From positions 15,103 to 79,102 of the forward strand of contig JBKBQT010000013.1 in assembly GCA_046292445.1 (NCBI GenBank): 64,000 bases of DNA. Reading direction: 5' to 3'. Shown one piece after another: positions 51,107-59,347 of the stretch. The notes beneath the pieces are model-generated. The model saw only the letters and a program-made list of their open reading frames with translations, made no database searches and was not told the origin of the DNA. The stretch is from CALIZF01 sp046292445 (GTDB lineage: Bacteria; Pseudomonadota; Alphaproteobacteria; Rhodobacterales; Rhodobacteraceae). A program made the translations under genes and the position numbers. How positions within the stretch are numbered: the stretch's first letter is position 1; each line of letters opens with the position of its first letter.

Positions 51107-51863
51107 CCGCTGGCTCGAATCCGACCGCGTGCGCAATGCGATCATCGGCGTGATCCTGTTCAACGCCGTGATCCTCGGGCTCGAGACCTCGGGCACGGTG
51201 ATGGCGGCGGTCGGACCGGTGATCCTCGTGCTCGACCGGCTCTGCCTCGGCGTGTTCGTCGTCGAGATCGCGCTCAAGCTCTATGCCCGCGGCTGGCGGT
51301 TCTTTCAGTCCGGGTGGAACATCTTCGATTTCCTGATCGTCGCCATCTCGCTCCCGCCGGGGAGCCAGGGGTTCTCGACGCTGCGGGCGCTGCGCATCCT
51401 GCGGGTGCTGCGGGTGGTGTCGGTGGCGCCGCGGCTGCGGCGGGTGGTCGAGGGGTTCATCACCGCGCTGCCCGGCATGGGGTCGGTGTTCCTCCTGATG
51501 GCGATCATCTTCTACATCGGCGCGGTGATGGCAACGAAACTGTTCTCGGCCAGCTTTCCCGAATGGTTCGGGTCCATCGGCCTGTCGGCCTATACGCTGT
51601 TCCAGATCATGACGCTGGAAAGCTGGTCGATGGGGATCGTCCGCCCGGTGATGGACACCTACCCCTATGCCTGGGCGTTCTTTGTCCCGTTCATCATGGT
51701 GACGACCTTTGCCGTGGTGAACCTGCTCGTCGGCCTCATCGTGAACTCGATGCAGGAGGCGCATAATGCCGAGGACGTGGCCAAGACCGACGCCTACCGG
51801 GACGAGGTTCTGGCCCGCCTCGCCGCGATCGAGGCGCGGCTTGAAAGCCGGGTGAAGGATTGA
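51084..51863 (+). CDS. Bacterial voltage-gated sodium-type channel (NavBac)
   Basis: A 259-residue six-helix ion channel subunit. S4 (residues 101-120) carries arginines every third position, RALRILRVLRVV, then PRLRR. The pore motif TLESWSMG at residues 177-184 closely matches the TLESWAS/TLESWSMG selectivity filters of NaChBac-like channels, so Na+ conduction is likely. A C-terminal cytoplasmic helix (residues 225-259) resembles the coiled coil that assembles the tetramer. The start at 51084 lies 23 bases inside the upstream gene, with AGGGACAGG before it. Confidence 0.92.
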   Translation: MTTRDKVDRWLESDRVRNAIIGVILFNAVILGLETSGTVMAAVGPVILVLDRLCLGVFVVEIALKLYARGWRFFQSGWNIFDFLIVAISLPPGSQGFSTLRALRILRVLRVVSVAPRLRRVVEGFITALPGMGSVFLLMAIIFYIGAVMATKLFSASFPEWFGSIGLSAYTLFQIMTLESWSMGIVRPVMDTYPYAWAFFVPFIMVTTFAVVNLLVGLIVNSMQEAHNAEDVAKTDAYRDEVLARLAAIEARLESRVKD

Positions 51864-51918
51864 GCGGGGGGGCGTTTTCCGCTAGCCTTCCCGCAAAACA
51901 AGAGCAGGCAAGACAACG

Positions 51919-52413
51919 ATGCGGATGATCCGGTTCCTTCTGGTGCTGGCGATGGCCCTTGGCCTCGCGGCATGCGGCAGCAAGTTCAAGCGCTATGACG
52001 GGCCGGAGGTGACGCGGATCGAGGTGTGGAAGACGCAGCGCGCCATGACGCTGTTCCACCATGACGAGCCGCTCAAGACCTATCGCATCGCCCTCGGCTT
52101 TGCGCCGCAGGGCCACAAGGTGCAGGAGGGCGACGGACGCACGCCCGAGGGATGGTATACGATCGACCGGCGCAACCCCAATTCGAGCTATCACCTGTCG
52201 CTCGGCATCTCCTATCCGAACGCGCGGGATGTCGAGGTGGCGCGGTCGCTGGGTGTGTCACCCGGCGGCGACATCTTCATCCACGGCCGCGCCGGCGCGC
52301 ATCGCGGCAAGGGCCGCGACTGGACGGTGGGCTGCATCGCCGTGCGCGACGGCGAGATGGAGGATATCTATGCAATGGTCCGCGACGGCACGCCCATCCT
52401 CATCCACCCCTAG
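51919..52413 (+). CDS. L,D-transpeptidase-fold lipoprotein
   Basis: A 164-residue protein with a lipoprotein signal (LAMALGLAAC, Cys at residue 19) and a YkuD domain. The catalytic region is HGRAGAHRGKG followed by DWTVGCIAV, giving the His and Cys of the family. Such proteins form 3-3 cross-links in peptidoglycan or attach lipoproteins. It precedes and overlaps, tail to tail, the CAP-domain gene. The start MRMIRFLL is at 51919. Confidence 0.88.
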   Translation: MRMIRFLLVLAMALGLAACGSKFKRYDGPEVTRIEVWKTQRAMTLFHHDEPLKTYRIALGFAPQGHKVQEGDGRTPEGWYTIDRRNPNSSYHLSLGISYPNARDVEVARSLGVSPGGDIFIHGRAGAHRGKGRDWTVGCIAVRDGEMEDIYAMVRDGTPILIHP

Positions 52414-52937
52414 GAGGTCGGCCCCGCAAAGCCGCGGATCCCGGTGTTGAGCACCCACCAGATCTTGCCGTTCGGTTCCTGGTAGAAGGCAAAGCCCATG
52501 TCGCGCGCCTCGGGGTTGAGGATCACGTCGCGGGTATCGGGCCGTTCCATCCAGGCGGCAAGGGTCTGCAGCTCGGTCTCGTAGGTTTCCGACAGCACCT
52601 CGCCCAGCAGCCGCCCGGCATATCCCGCGCGGGCCGCCCGGCTGACCGGGGACGATCCGTCCGAACCGAAGTGCCAGGGGCGGTTCTGCACCGACATGTC
52701 GCGGGCGTGGGTGGCGGCCGAGGCGGTGAGCGCCGCGTCGAGCGCGACCGGTGCGACGCCGCGCGACCGCCGCAGGGCATTGACCGAATCGAGCATGCGC
52801 AACTGCACCGTGGCGGCCGCCGCGTCGCTTAGCCGGTAACCCCGAGTCGTCGGCCCGCCGTCGGGGCCGAGTTCGGGTGCCTCGCAGGCGGAGAGGGCGA
52901 CAGCGGCGATCAGGCAGAGGACAAGGCGGTGGCGCAT
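52410..52937 (-). CDS. CAP/SCP-domain lipoprotein
   Basis: A 175-residue protein with a lipoprotein signal (LIAAVALSAC, Cys at residue 18) and a CAP domain: MLDSVNALRRSRGV, DAALTASAATHARDMS, NRPWHFGSDGSSP and GYAGRLLGEVLS. CAP proteins are secreted; bacterial members are thought to act in envelope or host interaction, but the function is unknown here. The start at 52937 places the ATG directly before the signal peptide. The stop shares CTAG with the L,D-transpeptidase-fold gene. Confidence 0.87.
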   Translation of the reverse strand: MRHRLVLCLIAAVALSACEAPELGPDGGPTTRGYRLSDAAAATVQLRMLDSVNALRRSRGVAPVALDAALTASAATHARDMSVQNRPWHFGSDGSSPVSRAARAGYAGRLLGEVLSETYETELQTLAAWMERPDTRDVILNPEARDMGFAFYQEPNGKIWWVLNTGIRGFAGPTS

Positions 52938-53099
52938 CACGGCTCCAGACACACAAGGATCAGCGCCGATTAGCCGATGGGGGTGCGATCTGCAAACGGA
53001 AGCGGCATCGGCGATACACTGACAGGCGTTTGATTTGCACGCGCGCAACGATCTGCTTACAGCATCGCGCAGCAGTTCGTTCGTTCGAGAGGATTCATC

Positions 53100-53702
53100 A
53101 TGCGCAACGGCCATCCGACCCGGCTCAGCCGCCGCGTATTTCTCGCAACCGCATCGGCGGTCACGGCGAGCCTTGCGGCACCCGCACTTGCCCAGTTCCA
53201 GGGCTCGACCGTCGAGGAGCGCGACGTCACGCAGGCGGTCAAGCGCAACGTGTCGAGCTTTCGCACCCTGCGGTGGGAGCCGTATTTCGACAACACCCGC
53301 AACGGCGCGATCCTCGTGGACATCACGTCACGCGCGCTGCACTTCTGGTCCGAGGACCAGAGCATCTACAAGCTTTATCCCTCGTCGATCCCGATCTCGG
53401 AAGACCTGACGCGGCGCGGTCGCACGCACGTGACGTTCAAGGACCCCAATCCGAGCTGGCGCCCGACCCCGTCGATGAAGCGGCGCAACCCCGAATGGCC
53501 GGATTTCATCGGCCCGGGGCCCGACAACCCTCTCGGCACCCGCGCGCTGCACCTGAGCTGGACCTACTACCGGATCCACGGCACGCACGACACGCGCAAG
53601 ATCGGGCGGCAGTCGTCCAACGGCTGCATCGGCCTGTTCAACGAACATATCGAAGAGCTGTACGAACTTGCGCGGGTGGGCACGCAGGTGTTGCTGATTT
53701 GA
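53100..53702 (+). CDS. L,D-transpeptidase, predicted Tat export
   Basis: A 200-residue YkuD protein. The N-terminus LSRRVFLATASAVTASLAAPALAQ has a twin-arginine motif (SRRVFL) and an AxA cleavage site. The catalytic motif is IHGTHDTRKIGRQSSNGCIGLFN; the nucleophile cysteine and upstream histidine are present but the usual arginine after GC[IV] is replaced by glycine. A terminator follows at 53704-53752. A second L,D-transpeptidase-fold gene is 0.7 kb upstream. Confidence 0.88.
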   Translation: MRNGHPTRLSRRVFLATASAVTASLAAPALAQFQGSTVEERDVTQAVKRNVSSFRTLRWEPYFDNTRNGAILVDITSRALHFWSEDQSIYKLYPSSIPISEDLTRRGRTHVTFKDPNPSWRPTPSMKRRNPEWPDFIGPGPDNPLGTRALHLSWTYYRIHGTHDTRKIGRQSSNGCIGLFNEHIEELYELARVGTQVLLI

Positions 53703-53703
53703 C

Positions 53704-53752
53704 AACGCTCGGGGGCAAACCGGGTCAGCGCCCAATCCCCCGTTGCGTTTTT
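53704..53752 (+). terminator. Intrinsic terminator after the Tat L,D-transpeptidase gene
   Basis: AACGC (53704-53708) and CGGGGG (53710-53715) pair with CCCCCG (53737-53742) and GCGTT (53745-53749), with a small internal loop; GGG/CCC may pair inside. Five T residues (53748-53752) follow. This is a good rho-independent terminator shape. Confidence 0.7.
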
Positions 53753-53841
53753 CCGGGGCCGGTGCTTAGAAATCCTCACGAGGTTAGTCAGTGCCCGCCG
53801 CTAGCAATGGAAGATGTGGTGTGGCCCATCTGGAGGTTACT

Positions 53842-54036
53842 ATGAAGAAGTTCGCTCTCGCTGCTGCCCTCACGGCTGCCGCCACCAGCGCGTTCGCTGC
53901 CGGCCCGCGCGGTGGCAAGCTGGCCGATCCGGTCATCGAGCCGCCGGTCATCGTTCAGGAAACCGGGACCTCGGGCGGCTTCGTCGTTCCGCTGATCCTT
54001 CTCATCCTGATCGCCGCCGCGATCGCCGCGCGCTGA
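53842..54036 (+). CDS. Small exported/membrane protein
   Basis: A 64-residue protein with a strong GGAGG ribosome-binding site at 53832-53836 that fixes the ATG at 53842. A signal peptide (MKKFALAAALTAAATSAFAA) is followed by an acidic, proline-containing middle (KLADPVIEPPVIVQE) and a glycine-led hydrophobic C-terminus (GGFVVPLILLILIAAAIAAR) that should span the membrane. Similar tiny proteins are frequent in Rhodobacteraceae; function is unknown. It is framed by terminators on both sides, so it forms its own transcript and is probably well expressed. Confidence 0.8.
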   Translation: MKKFALAAALTAAATSAFAAGPRGGKLADPVIEPPVIVQETGTSGGFVVPLILLILIAAAIAAR

Positions 54037-54060
54037 ACCCAGCGCTCGGCCGAAGATACA

Positions 54061-54095
54061 GGGCGCCGGCGACGAGCCGGCGCCCTTGTTCTTTG
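54061..54095 (+). terminator. Strong intrinsic terminator after the small protein gene
   Basis: A perfect 10-bp stem GGGCGCCGGC (54061-54070) and GCCGGCGCCC (54076-54085) with a GACGA loop is followed by TTGTTCTTTGTT. It is the best terminator in the window and also lies before the convergent hemH 3' end. Confidence 0.85.
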
Positions 54096-54148
54096 TTCGG
54101 GCCGTATGCCTCGTCGGGGTCGGCGCTTCCACCGCGGCGCGAGGCCGC

Positions 54149-55225
54149 CTAGCGCAGCCAGCCGCCCAGATTCTCCTCGATGACCGAAACGAGTGCGGCC
54201 ATATGCGCCTCGTCGTCGTTCAGGCACGGAATGTAGGTGAACGACTCGCCCCCGGCGTGCTCGAACGCCTCGCGAATCTCGCCGTTGATCTCTTCCAGCG
54301 TCTCGATGCAGTCGGCGGCGAATGCCGGCGCGATCACGGCGATGTTCTTCTTGCCGGCCTTGGCCAGCGCCGCCACATGCTCGACCGTATAGGGCCGCAG
54401 CCATTCCTCGCGGCCGAACACCGACTGGAACGTGGTATCGATCGCGCCCTTGTCCCAGCCGAGCCGCTCGCGCAGGAGGCGCGAGGTCTTCTGGCACTTG
54501 CAGTGGTAGGGATCGCCTTCCATCAGGTAGCGCTGCGGCATGCCGTGATAGGACGCGACGAGAACGTCCGGCCGTTGCGGCAGCGCCGCGTAGGCCCGCT
54601 CGACCGAGCGTGCAAGCGCCTCGATATAGCGCGGATGGGCGAAATATTCCGGCACCGTGCGCACCGCCGGCTGGGCCTTTTCCGCCATCATGGCGCGAAA
54701 GAACTGATCGTTCGCCGTTGCTGTCGTCGCCCCGGCGTATTGCGGATAGAGCGGGAAGAACAGCACCCGATCGCAGCCGGCCGCCACCATCTCGCGCACC
54801 TTGGATCGGGTCGAGGGATTGCCGTAGCGCATGCAGAAATCGACCATGACCCGTTCGCCGTGCCGGGCGGTCAGCGTCTTGCGGATGCTGGCAGTCTGCG
54901 CCTTGGTAATCGTCATCAGCGGGCTTTCGCCCTGCTCGTGGTTCCAGATCGACTTGTAGTTCGCGCCCGAGGTGAAAGGCCGCTTGGTCAGGATGATAAG
55001 CTGCAAGAGCGGCTGCCACTTCCACGCCGGAAAGTCGATCACCCGGCGGTCGGACAGGAATTCGTTGAGATACCGCCGCATCGACCAGTAATCATAATTG
55101 TCGGGCGTTCCGAGGTTGGCCAGCAGCACGCCGATCCGCCCCGTTTTGACGGCGGGGTGTCCTTCGGGCAGATGATTCGCGTGGCTCAGGGCGGCGGTGC
55201 GTCCGGTGGCGTTCGCGTCCAGCAT
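54149..55225 (-). CDS. hemH: Ferrochelatase
   Basis: HemH inserts ferrous iron into protoporphyrin IX. The 358-residue protein has LLANLGTPD, the catalytic histidine in ASYHGMPQRY and the conserved ADCIETLEEI with a glutamate that aids metal entry. DPYHCKCQKTSR carries cysteines often seen in proteobacterial forms. The N-terminus is about 25 residues longer than the core and begins at ATG 55225. Downstream genes are unrelated; it is separate from hemJ by 34 kb. Confidence 0.96.
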   Translation of the reverse strand: MLDANATGRTAALSHANHLPEGHPAVKTGRIGVLLANLGTPDNYDYWSMRRYLNEFLSDRRVIDFPAWKWQPLLQLIILTKRPFTSGANYKSIWNHEQGESPLMTITKAQTASIRKTLTARHGERVMVDFCMRYGNPSTRSKVREMVAAGCDRVLFFPLYPQYAGATTATANDQFFRAMMAEKAQPAVRTVPEYFAHPRYIEALARSVERAYAALPQRPDVLVASYHGMPQRYLMEGDPYHCKCQKTSRLLRERLGWDKGAIDTTFQSVFGREEWLRPYTVEHVAALAKAGKKNIAVIAPAFAADCIETLEEINGEIREAFEHAGGESFTYIPCLNDDEAHMAALVSVIEENLGGWLR

Positions 55226-55302
55226 CGTGGCGGTCCTGTCGGGCTATCTGGGTCGGCATGCGGGCGGATGAGCCAATGCACATAACCGCGATTCCGCCGG
55301 GG

Positions 55303-56109
55303 TCAATCGCGCGGGTCGTCGCGCCGCGGCAGGACATCGGCGAGCCGCGCCGTCGCCGACCCGGGGCGGAGCGGTCGGGGCTGATCGGGATGCGGTGACC
55401 ATCCGGTCAGCACGATCACCTCGAACAGCGCTGCCACACGGCCATCGGGCTGCGCGGCCAGCGCGTCGTGGCGCGCCGCCGCGCTAGCCAGCACAGCGCG
55501 CCGTGTGGGGCGCCGCAGCCGGCCGGCGAGCGCATTGCCCTCGCCCATGGCGCGCAGATCGCGCATCAGCGCGACGGTATCGGCATAAGTGACTGTCAGC
55601 GGGACCGCATCGGCGACCGGCAGGGCGAGCCCCGCGCGCTGGAGCAGCGCGCCGAGGTCGCGGATCTCGGCCATCGGCAGGACGCGCGGCGACAGCCCGC
55701 CAGTCCGCTCTGCCTCGGCCTCGGCCAGCGCGCGGCGCAAGGTTGCGAGTGTGGCGCCGCCGAACAGGCTCGCCAGCAGCAGCCCGTCGGGGCGCAGGGC
55801 ACGCGCCGCCTGCACGATCTGCCCGACCGGGTCGTTCGCCCAGTGCAGGCACAGCGCGTGGATCACGAGGTCGTGCGCGCCGGGCGCAAGGTCGAGCGCA
55901 TCGCCCTCGGGCACGATCCGCGCCGTCGGCAGGCGATGGGCCCATACCGCGGGAAAGGGTGTGACGATCGCCGGCGCCGTAAACGTCCTGTTAACCTCGG
56001 CGAGTCTTTCCTCGATCTCGTCGGCCATCCTGTCCTGCAGGAACATCGCCGTCGCGCGGGCGCGACTGCGGGCGAGGGCGGCCGGATCGGTCAGCATCGG
56101 GGCGGTCAT
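55303..56109 (-). CDS. Class I methyltransferase-like protein (BioC/NDUFAF5-like)
   Basis: A 268-residue protein that resembles the methyltransferase found next to comF in many alphaproteobacteria. The region after the acidic motif, ALDLAPGAHDLVIHALCLHWANDPVG, and RALRPDGLLLASLFGG match motifs II-III of SAM-dependent methyltransferases. The expected glycine-rich motif I near residue 45-55 is not recognisable here (FTAPAIVTPFPAVW). Activity is therefore uncertain. The ATG at 56109 is set by the 23-base gap to the divergent comF. Confidence 0.65.
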   Translation of the reverse strand: MTAPMLTDPAALARSRARATAMFLQDRMADEIEERLAEVNRTFTAPAIVTPFPAVWAHRLPTARIVPEGDALDLAPGAHDLVIHALCLHWANDPVGQIVQAARALRPDGLLLASLFGGATLATLRRALAEAEAERTGGLSPRVLPMAEIRDLGALLQRAGLALPVADAVPLTVTYADTVALMRDLRAMGEGNALAGRLRRPTRRAVLASAAARHDALAAQPDGRVAALFEVIVLTGWSPHPDQPRPLRPGSATARLADVLPRRDDPRD

Positions 56110-56132
56110 CGCCCCGAGGGTAGGGGTCGGCA

Positions 56133-56855
56133 ATGGCTTTGCAAGCGGCTCTACGGCTTCTGTTTCCGCCACAGTGCCTGACCTGCGACGCGCTGGTGAC
56201 CGACGATTTCGGCCTTTGCGCCACCTGCTGGCGCGATACGCCGTTCATCGCCGGCACGGTCTGCGATCGCTGCGGCGTGCCGCTGCCGGGTGCGGATGAC
56301 GGCGGCCCGGCGATCTGCGACGATTGCCTGCGCATCGCGCGGCCCTGGGCGCGCGGGCGGGCGGCGATGGTCTATTCCGGCAACGGCCGGCGCCTCGTCC
56401 TCGCGCTCAAGCATGGCGACCGGCTTGACCTCGCGCGGCCGGCCGGCGCGTGGCTGGCGCGGGCGGCGCGGCCGATCCTTGTGCCGGGCATGCTGGTCGC
56501 GCCGGTCCCCGTCCACTGGTGGCGGCTGGTGCGCCGGCGGTTCAACCAGGCGGCGGTGCTGTCGGCCGCGCTGGCCGAACGGACGGGGCTGGAGCATTGC
56601 CCGGACCTTCTGCTGCGCATCCGGGCGACCGGAACGCAGGACGGCCGCGACCGCGACGGGCGGTTCCGCAACGTGGCGGGGGCGATCCGCCCGCATCCGC
56701 GCCGCGCCGCGCGCCTGCCGGGGCGGCATGTGCTGCTGGTCGACGACGTGTTCACCTCGGGCGCGACGCTCGCCGTCGCCGCCGAGGCCTGCCTTGCCGG
56801 CGGCGCGGCGGCGGTTTCGGTGCTGACTCTGGCGCGGGTGGCGAAAGATCCCTAA
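56133..56855 (+). CDS. comF: ComF family phosphoribosyltransferase-like protein
   Basis: A 240-residue protein with an N-terminal zinc region (CLTCDALV, CATCW, CDRCG, CDDCL) and a C-terminal PRTase fold with the PRPP-type loop LLVDDVFTSGATL. ComF homologues are linked to DNA uptake in some species and are widespread in non-competent ones. The function in this organism is not known. It is divergent from the methyltransferase-like gene with only 23 bases between starts, and 28 bases before grxC. Confidence 0.88.
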   Translation: MALQAALRLLFPPQCLTCDALVTDDFGLCATCWRDTPFIAGTVCDRCGVPLPGADDGGPAICDDCLRIARPWARGRAAMVYSGNGRRLVLALKHGDRLDLARPAGAWLARAARPILVPGMLVAPVPVHWWRLVRRRFNQAAVLSAALAERTGLEHCPDLLLRIRATGTQDGRDRDGRFRNVAGAIRPHPRRAARLPGRHVLLVDDVFTSGATLAVAAEACLAGGAAAVSVLTLARVAKDP

Positions 56856-56883
56856 ATCCGGGGGACATGTCCCGGAGGGCGCG

Positions 56884-57141
56884 ATGAAGCCGGTCGAAAT
56901 CTATACAACGCCGCTCTGCGGCTATTGCCATGCCGCCAAGCGGCTCCTGACGCGCAAAGGCGTCGCCTTCACCGAGTTCGATGTCAGCGCCGATGCGGCA
57001 TTGCGCGCGGCGATGGTCGCGCGGTCGTCGGGCGGGCGGACAGTGCCGCAGATCTTCATCGGCGGGCAGCATGTCGGCGGGTCGGACGATCTGCACGCGC
57101 TCGACCGGGCCGGCAGGCTCGACGCGCTGCTGGCGGATTGA
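56884..57141 (+). CDS. grxC: Glutaredoxin (GrxC type)
   Basis: An 85-residue glutaredoxin. The active site is CGYC (residues 12-15) instead of the usual CPYC; TVPQIFIGGQHVGGSDDL provides the glutathione-binding cis-proline and GG motifs. It reduces protein or glutathione disulfides. The CCCGGAGGGCG upstream of the ATG fixes the start. It is followed by the nitrilase-family gene 4 bases later. Confidence 0.94.
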   Translation: MKPVEIYTTPLCGYCHAAKRLLTRKGVAFTEFDVSADAALRAAMVARSSGGRTVPQIFIGGQHVGGSDDLHALDRAGRLDALLAD

Positions 57142-57145
57142 GGCG

Positions 57146-57976
57146 ATGCGCGCGGGGCTGGTGCAACTGACGGTCGGCGACGATCCGGCGGCGAACCTGC
57201 CGCAGACGGTGGCGCTTGTCCGGGCGGCCGCCCAAGGCGGGGCCGGGTTCGTGCTGACGCCCGAGATGACGAATGCGCTGTCGTCCTCGCGCAGCCGCCA
57301 GCGCGCGGTGTTCCGCCCCGAGGCGGATGATCCGACGCTCGCGGCGCTCCGCGACGAGGCGGCGCGGGCGGGGGTCTGGGTGCTGATCGGCTCGCTCGGC
57401 CTGCTGACCGATGCAGCCGATGGGCGCTTTGCCAACCGCAGCCTGCTGATCGGCCCCGACGGCGCCATCGTCGCGCGCTATGACAAGATCCACATGTTCG
57501 ACGTGATCGTGTCGGACACCGAGGTTTACCGCGAATCGCAGGGCTACAGGCCGGGCGGGCAGGCGGTTCTGGCCGACACGCCCTTTGGCCGGGTGGGGAT
57601 GACGATCTGCTACGATGTCCGCTTCCCGCATCTCTACCGCCGCCTCGCGCAGGCGGGGGCGCAGATCTTGGCCGTGCCGGCGGCCTTCAACCACATCACC
57701 GGCGCCGCACATTGGGAGGTTCTGCTGCGCGCGCGGGCGATCGAATGTGGCGCCTATGTGCTCGCCCCGGCGCAGACCGGCCATCACCCCGAGGCGCAGG
57801 GCGCCGGGCGGCGCACGCATGGCCATTCGCTCGCCGTCGGCCCCTGGGGCGAGATACTCGTAGATGGCGGCGACAGACCGGGCGTGAGTTTCGCCGAGAT
57901 CGATCTGGACGCCGTGGACAAGGCCCGCGCCCGCATCCCCGCGCTGACGCACGACCGCCCCATCGACGGCCCGTGA
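57146..57976 (+). CDS. Nitrilase-superfamily amidase (Nit1/deaminated glutathione amidase type)
   Basis: A 276-residue carbon-nitrogen hydrolase. The catalytic triad is Glu in LTPEMTN, Lys in YDKIHMFD and Cys in TICYDVRFPHLYR. The phrase SESxxYRPG (here YRESQGYRPG) and the FNHITGAAHWEVLLRARAIE segment fit the Nit1/deaminated-glutathione amidase branch, which repairs a by-product of transaminases. Adjacent glutaredoxin is a common neighbour and supports a link to glutathione. The start at 57146 is 4 bases after grxC. Confidence 0.9.
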   Translation: MRAGLVQLTVGDDPAANLPQTVALVRAAAQGGAGFVLTPEMTNALSSSRSRQRAVFRPEADDPTLAALRDEAARAGVWVLIGSLGLLTDAADGRFANRSLLIGPDGAIVARYDKIHMFDVIVSDTEVYRESQGYRPGGQAVLADTPFGRVGMTICYDVRFPHLYRRLAQAGAQILAVPAAFNHITGAAHWEVLLRARAIECGAYVLAPAQTGHHPEAQGAGRRTHGHSLAVGPWGEILVDGGDRPGVSFAEIDLDAVDKARARIPALTHDRPIDGP

Positions 57977-58431
57977 TGCCCGACCGCAGCCCCGACCGGA
58001 CCGAGGATATCGCGGTTGCACTGTTCGCCGAGCTATTCATGACCGACCAGCTTGCGCGCAACCGGATCGGCCGGGTGCTGCCCAAGGGGATGGAGCTGTC
58101 GCAGTTCACCGTCCTCAACCACCTCGCCCGCGTGGGCGATGAGCGGACCCCGGCGCAGCTTGCGCGGGCCTTCCATGTCACGCGCGGGGCGATGACCAAC
58201 ACGCTCGCGCGGCTGGAATGGGCCGGGCATGTCCATATCCGGCCGGACTGGGACGATGCGCGGCAGAAATTCGTCTCGATCAGTCCGGCCGGGCGAGCGG
58301 CGCGGGATGCGGCCGTGGCGTCGATCGCGCCGATGATCGCCGATGCGGTTGCGGCGATCGGCCCGGACAGGGTCCGCGCCGTCCTGCCGGTGCTGCGCGA
58401 GTTGCGCGCCCGGTTCGAGGGGCCGGACTGA
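57976..58431 (+). CDS. MarR family transcriptional regulator
   Basis: A 151-residue winged-helix protein. SQFTVLNHLARVGDERTPAQLARAFHVTRGAMTNTLARLEWAG holds the recognition helix (TRGAMTNTLARLE) and the wing (IRPDWDDARQKFVSISPAG). Its start overlaps the amidase stop by one base (TGATG). The target genes are unknown; the upstream operon is the obvious candidate. Confidence 0.92.
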   Translation: MPDRSPDRTEDIAVALFAELFMTDQLARNRIGRVLPKGMELSQFTVLNHLARVGDERTPAQLARAFHVTRGAMTNTLARLEWAGHVHIRPDWDDARQKFVSISPAGRAARDAAVASIAPMIADAVAAIGPDRVRAVLPVLRELRARFEGPD

Positions 58432-58518
58432 GGCGCCCGTTCCAGTGCGCGCCGGCGGACCCGAGGCGCGGGAGGTCGCGCCCCGGTGATTCCCGCGCCT
58501 GTGCCGGAGGGGCGCGCG

Positions 58519-59286
58519 TTACCGCCGCACGCTGGCGGTGACGTAGTTCACGCTCAGGTCGCGGTCCGACAGGCTCCAGGACCAGCCGAGGGGGTTGAAC
58601 ACCATCCCCTTGCGGTCCACCGGGTCGAGCCCCGCGCGCCGGATGAGATCGTAGAGCTCGTCCGGCGTGATGAACTTGCGCCAGTCGTGGGTGCCCCTCG
58701 GCAGCCAGCGCATGACATATTCGGCGCCGACGATCGCCATCACATAGCTCTTGGCATTGCGGTTGATCGTCGAGCAGAGCATGAGGCCGCCGGGCCGCAG
58801 CAGCGACGCGCAGGCGGTCAGGTAGGACAGCGGATCGGGCACATGCTCGACCACCTCCATGTTGAGCACCACGTCGAACTGCTCGCCCGCTTCCGCCAGT
58901 GCCTCGGCGGTGGACACGCGATAATCGATCGCAAGCCCCGACTGTTCGGCATGCAGCCGCGCCACCGGAATGTTGCGGGCCGCCGGATCGACACCCACCA
59001 CATCCGCCCCGAGCCGCGCCATCGGCTCGCACAACAGCCCCCCGCCGCAGCCGATGTCGAGCAGCCGCAGCCCGGAGAAGGGTTTCGCCGAAGCCAGATC
59101 GCGCCCGAACTCGGCAGCGATCTGGCGGGTGATATAGTCGAGCCGCGTGGGGTTGAGCATGTGGAGCGGCTTGAACTTGCCCTCCGTATCCCACCACTCG
59201 GCTGCCATCCGCTCGAACTTGGCGATTTCTGCGGGATCGACACGTCCCCCGTCGGTCATCGTTTCGGTCGTCGTCCGGGTATCCAT
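58519..59286 (-). CDS. ubiG: Ubiquinone biosynthesis O-methyltransferase UbiG
   Basis: UbiG carries out both O-methylations in ubiquinone synthesis at the membrane surface. The 255-residue protein has WWDTEGKFKPLHMLNPTRLDYI, motif I LLDIGCGGGLLCEPMARLGADVVGVD, NMEVVEHVPDP and STINRNAKSY. The ATG at 59286 is preceded by AGGAG, which rules out a longer in-frame opening at 59370. It is divergent from pip with 61 bases between them. Confidence 0.95.
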   Translation of the reverse strand: MDTRTTTETMTDGGRVDPAEIAKFERMAAEWWDTEGKFKPLHMLNPTRLDYITRQIAAEFGRDLASAKPFSGLRLLDIGCGGGLLCEPMARLGADVVGVDPAARNIPVARLHAEQSGLAIDYRVSTAEALAEAGEQFDVVLNMEVVEHVPDPLSYLTACASLLRPGGLMLCSTINRNAKSYVMAIVGAEYVMRWLPRGTHDWRKFITPDELYDLIRRAGLDPVDRKGMVFNPLGWSWSLSDRDLSVNYVTASVRR

Positions 59287-59347
59287 CCGGTTCTCCTTGC
59301 GATGCGGGCCATGGAAAGGCAGGCTCGGGGCGGTATATAGGGCGGTC

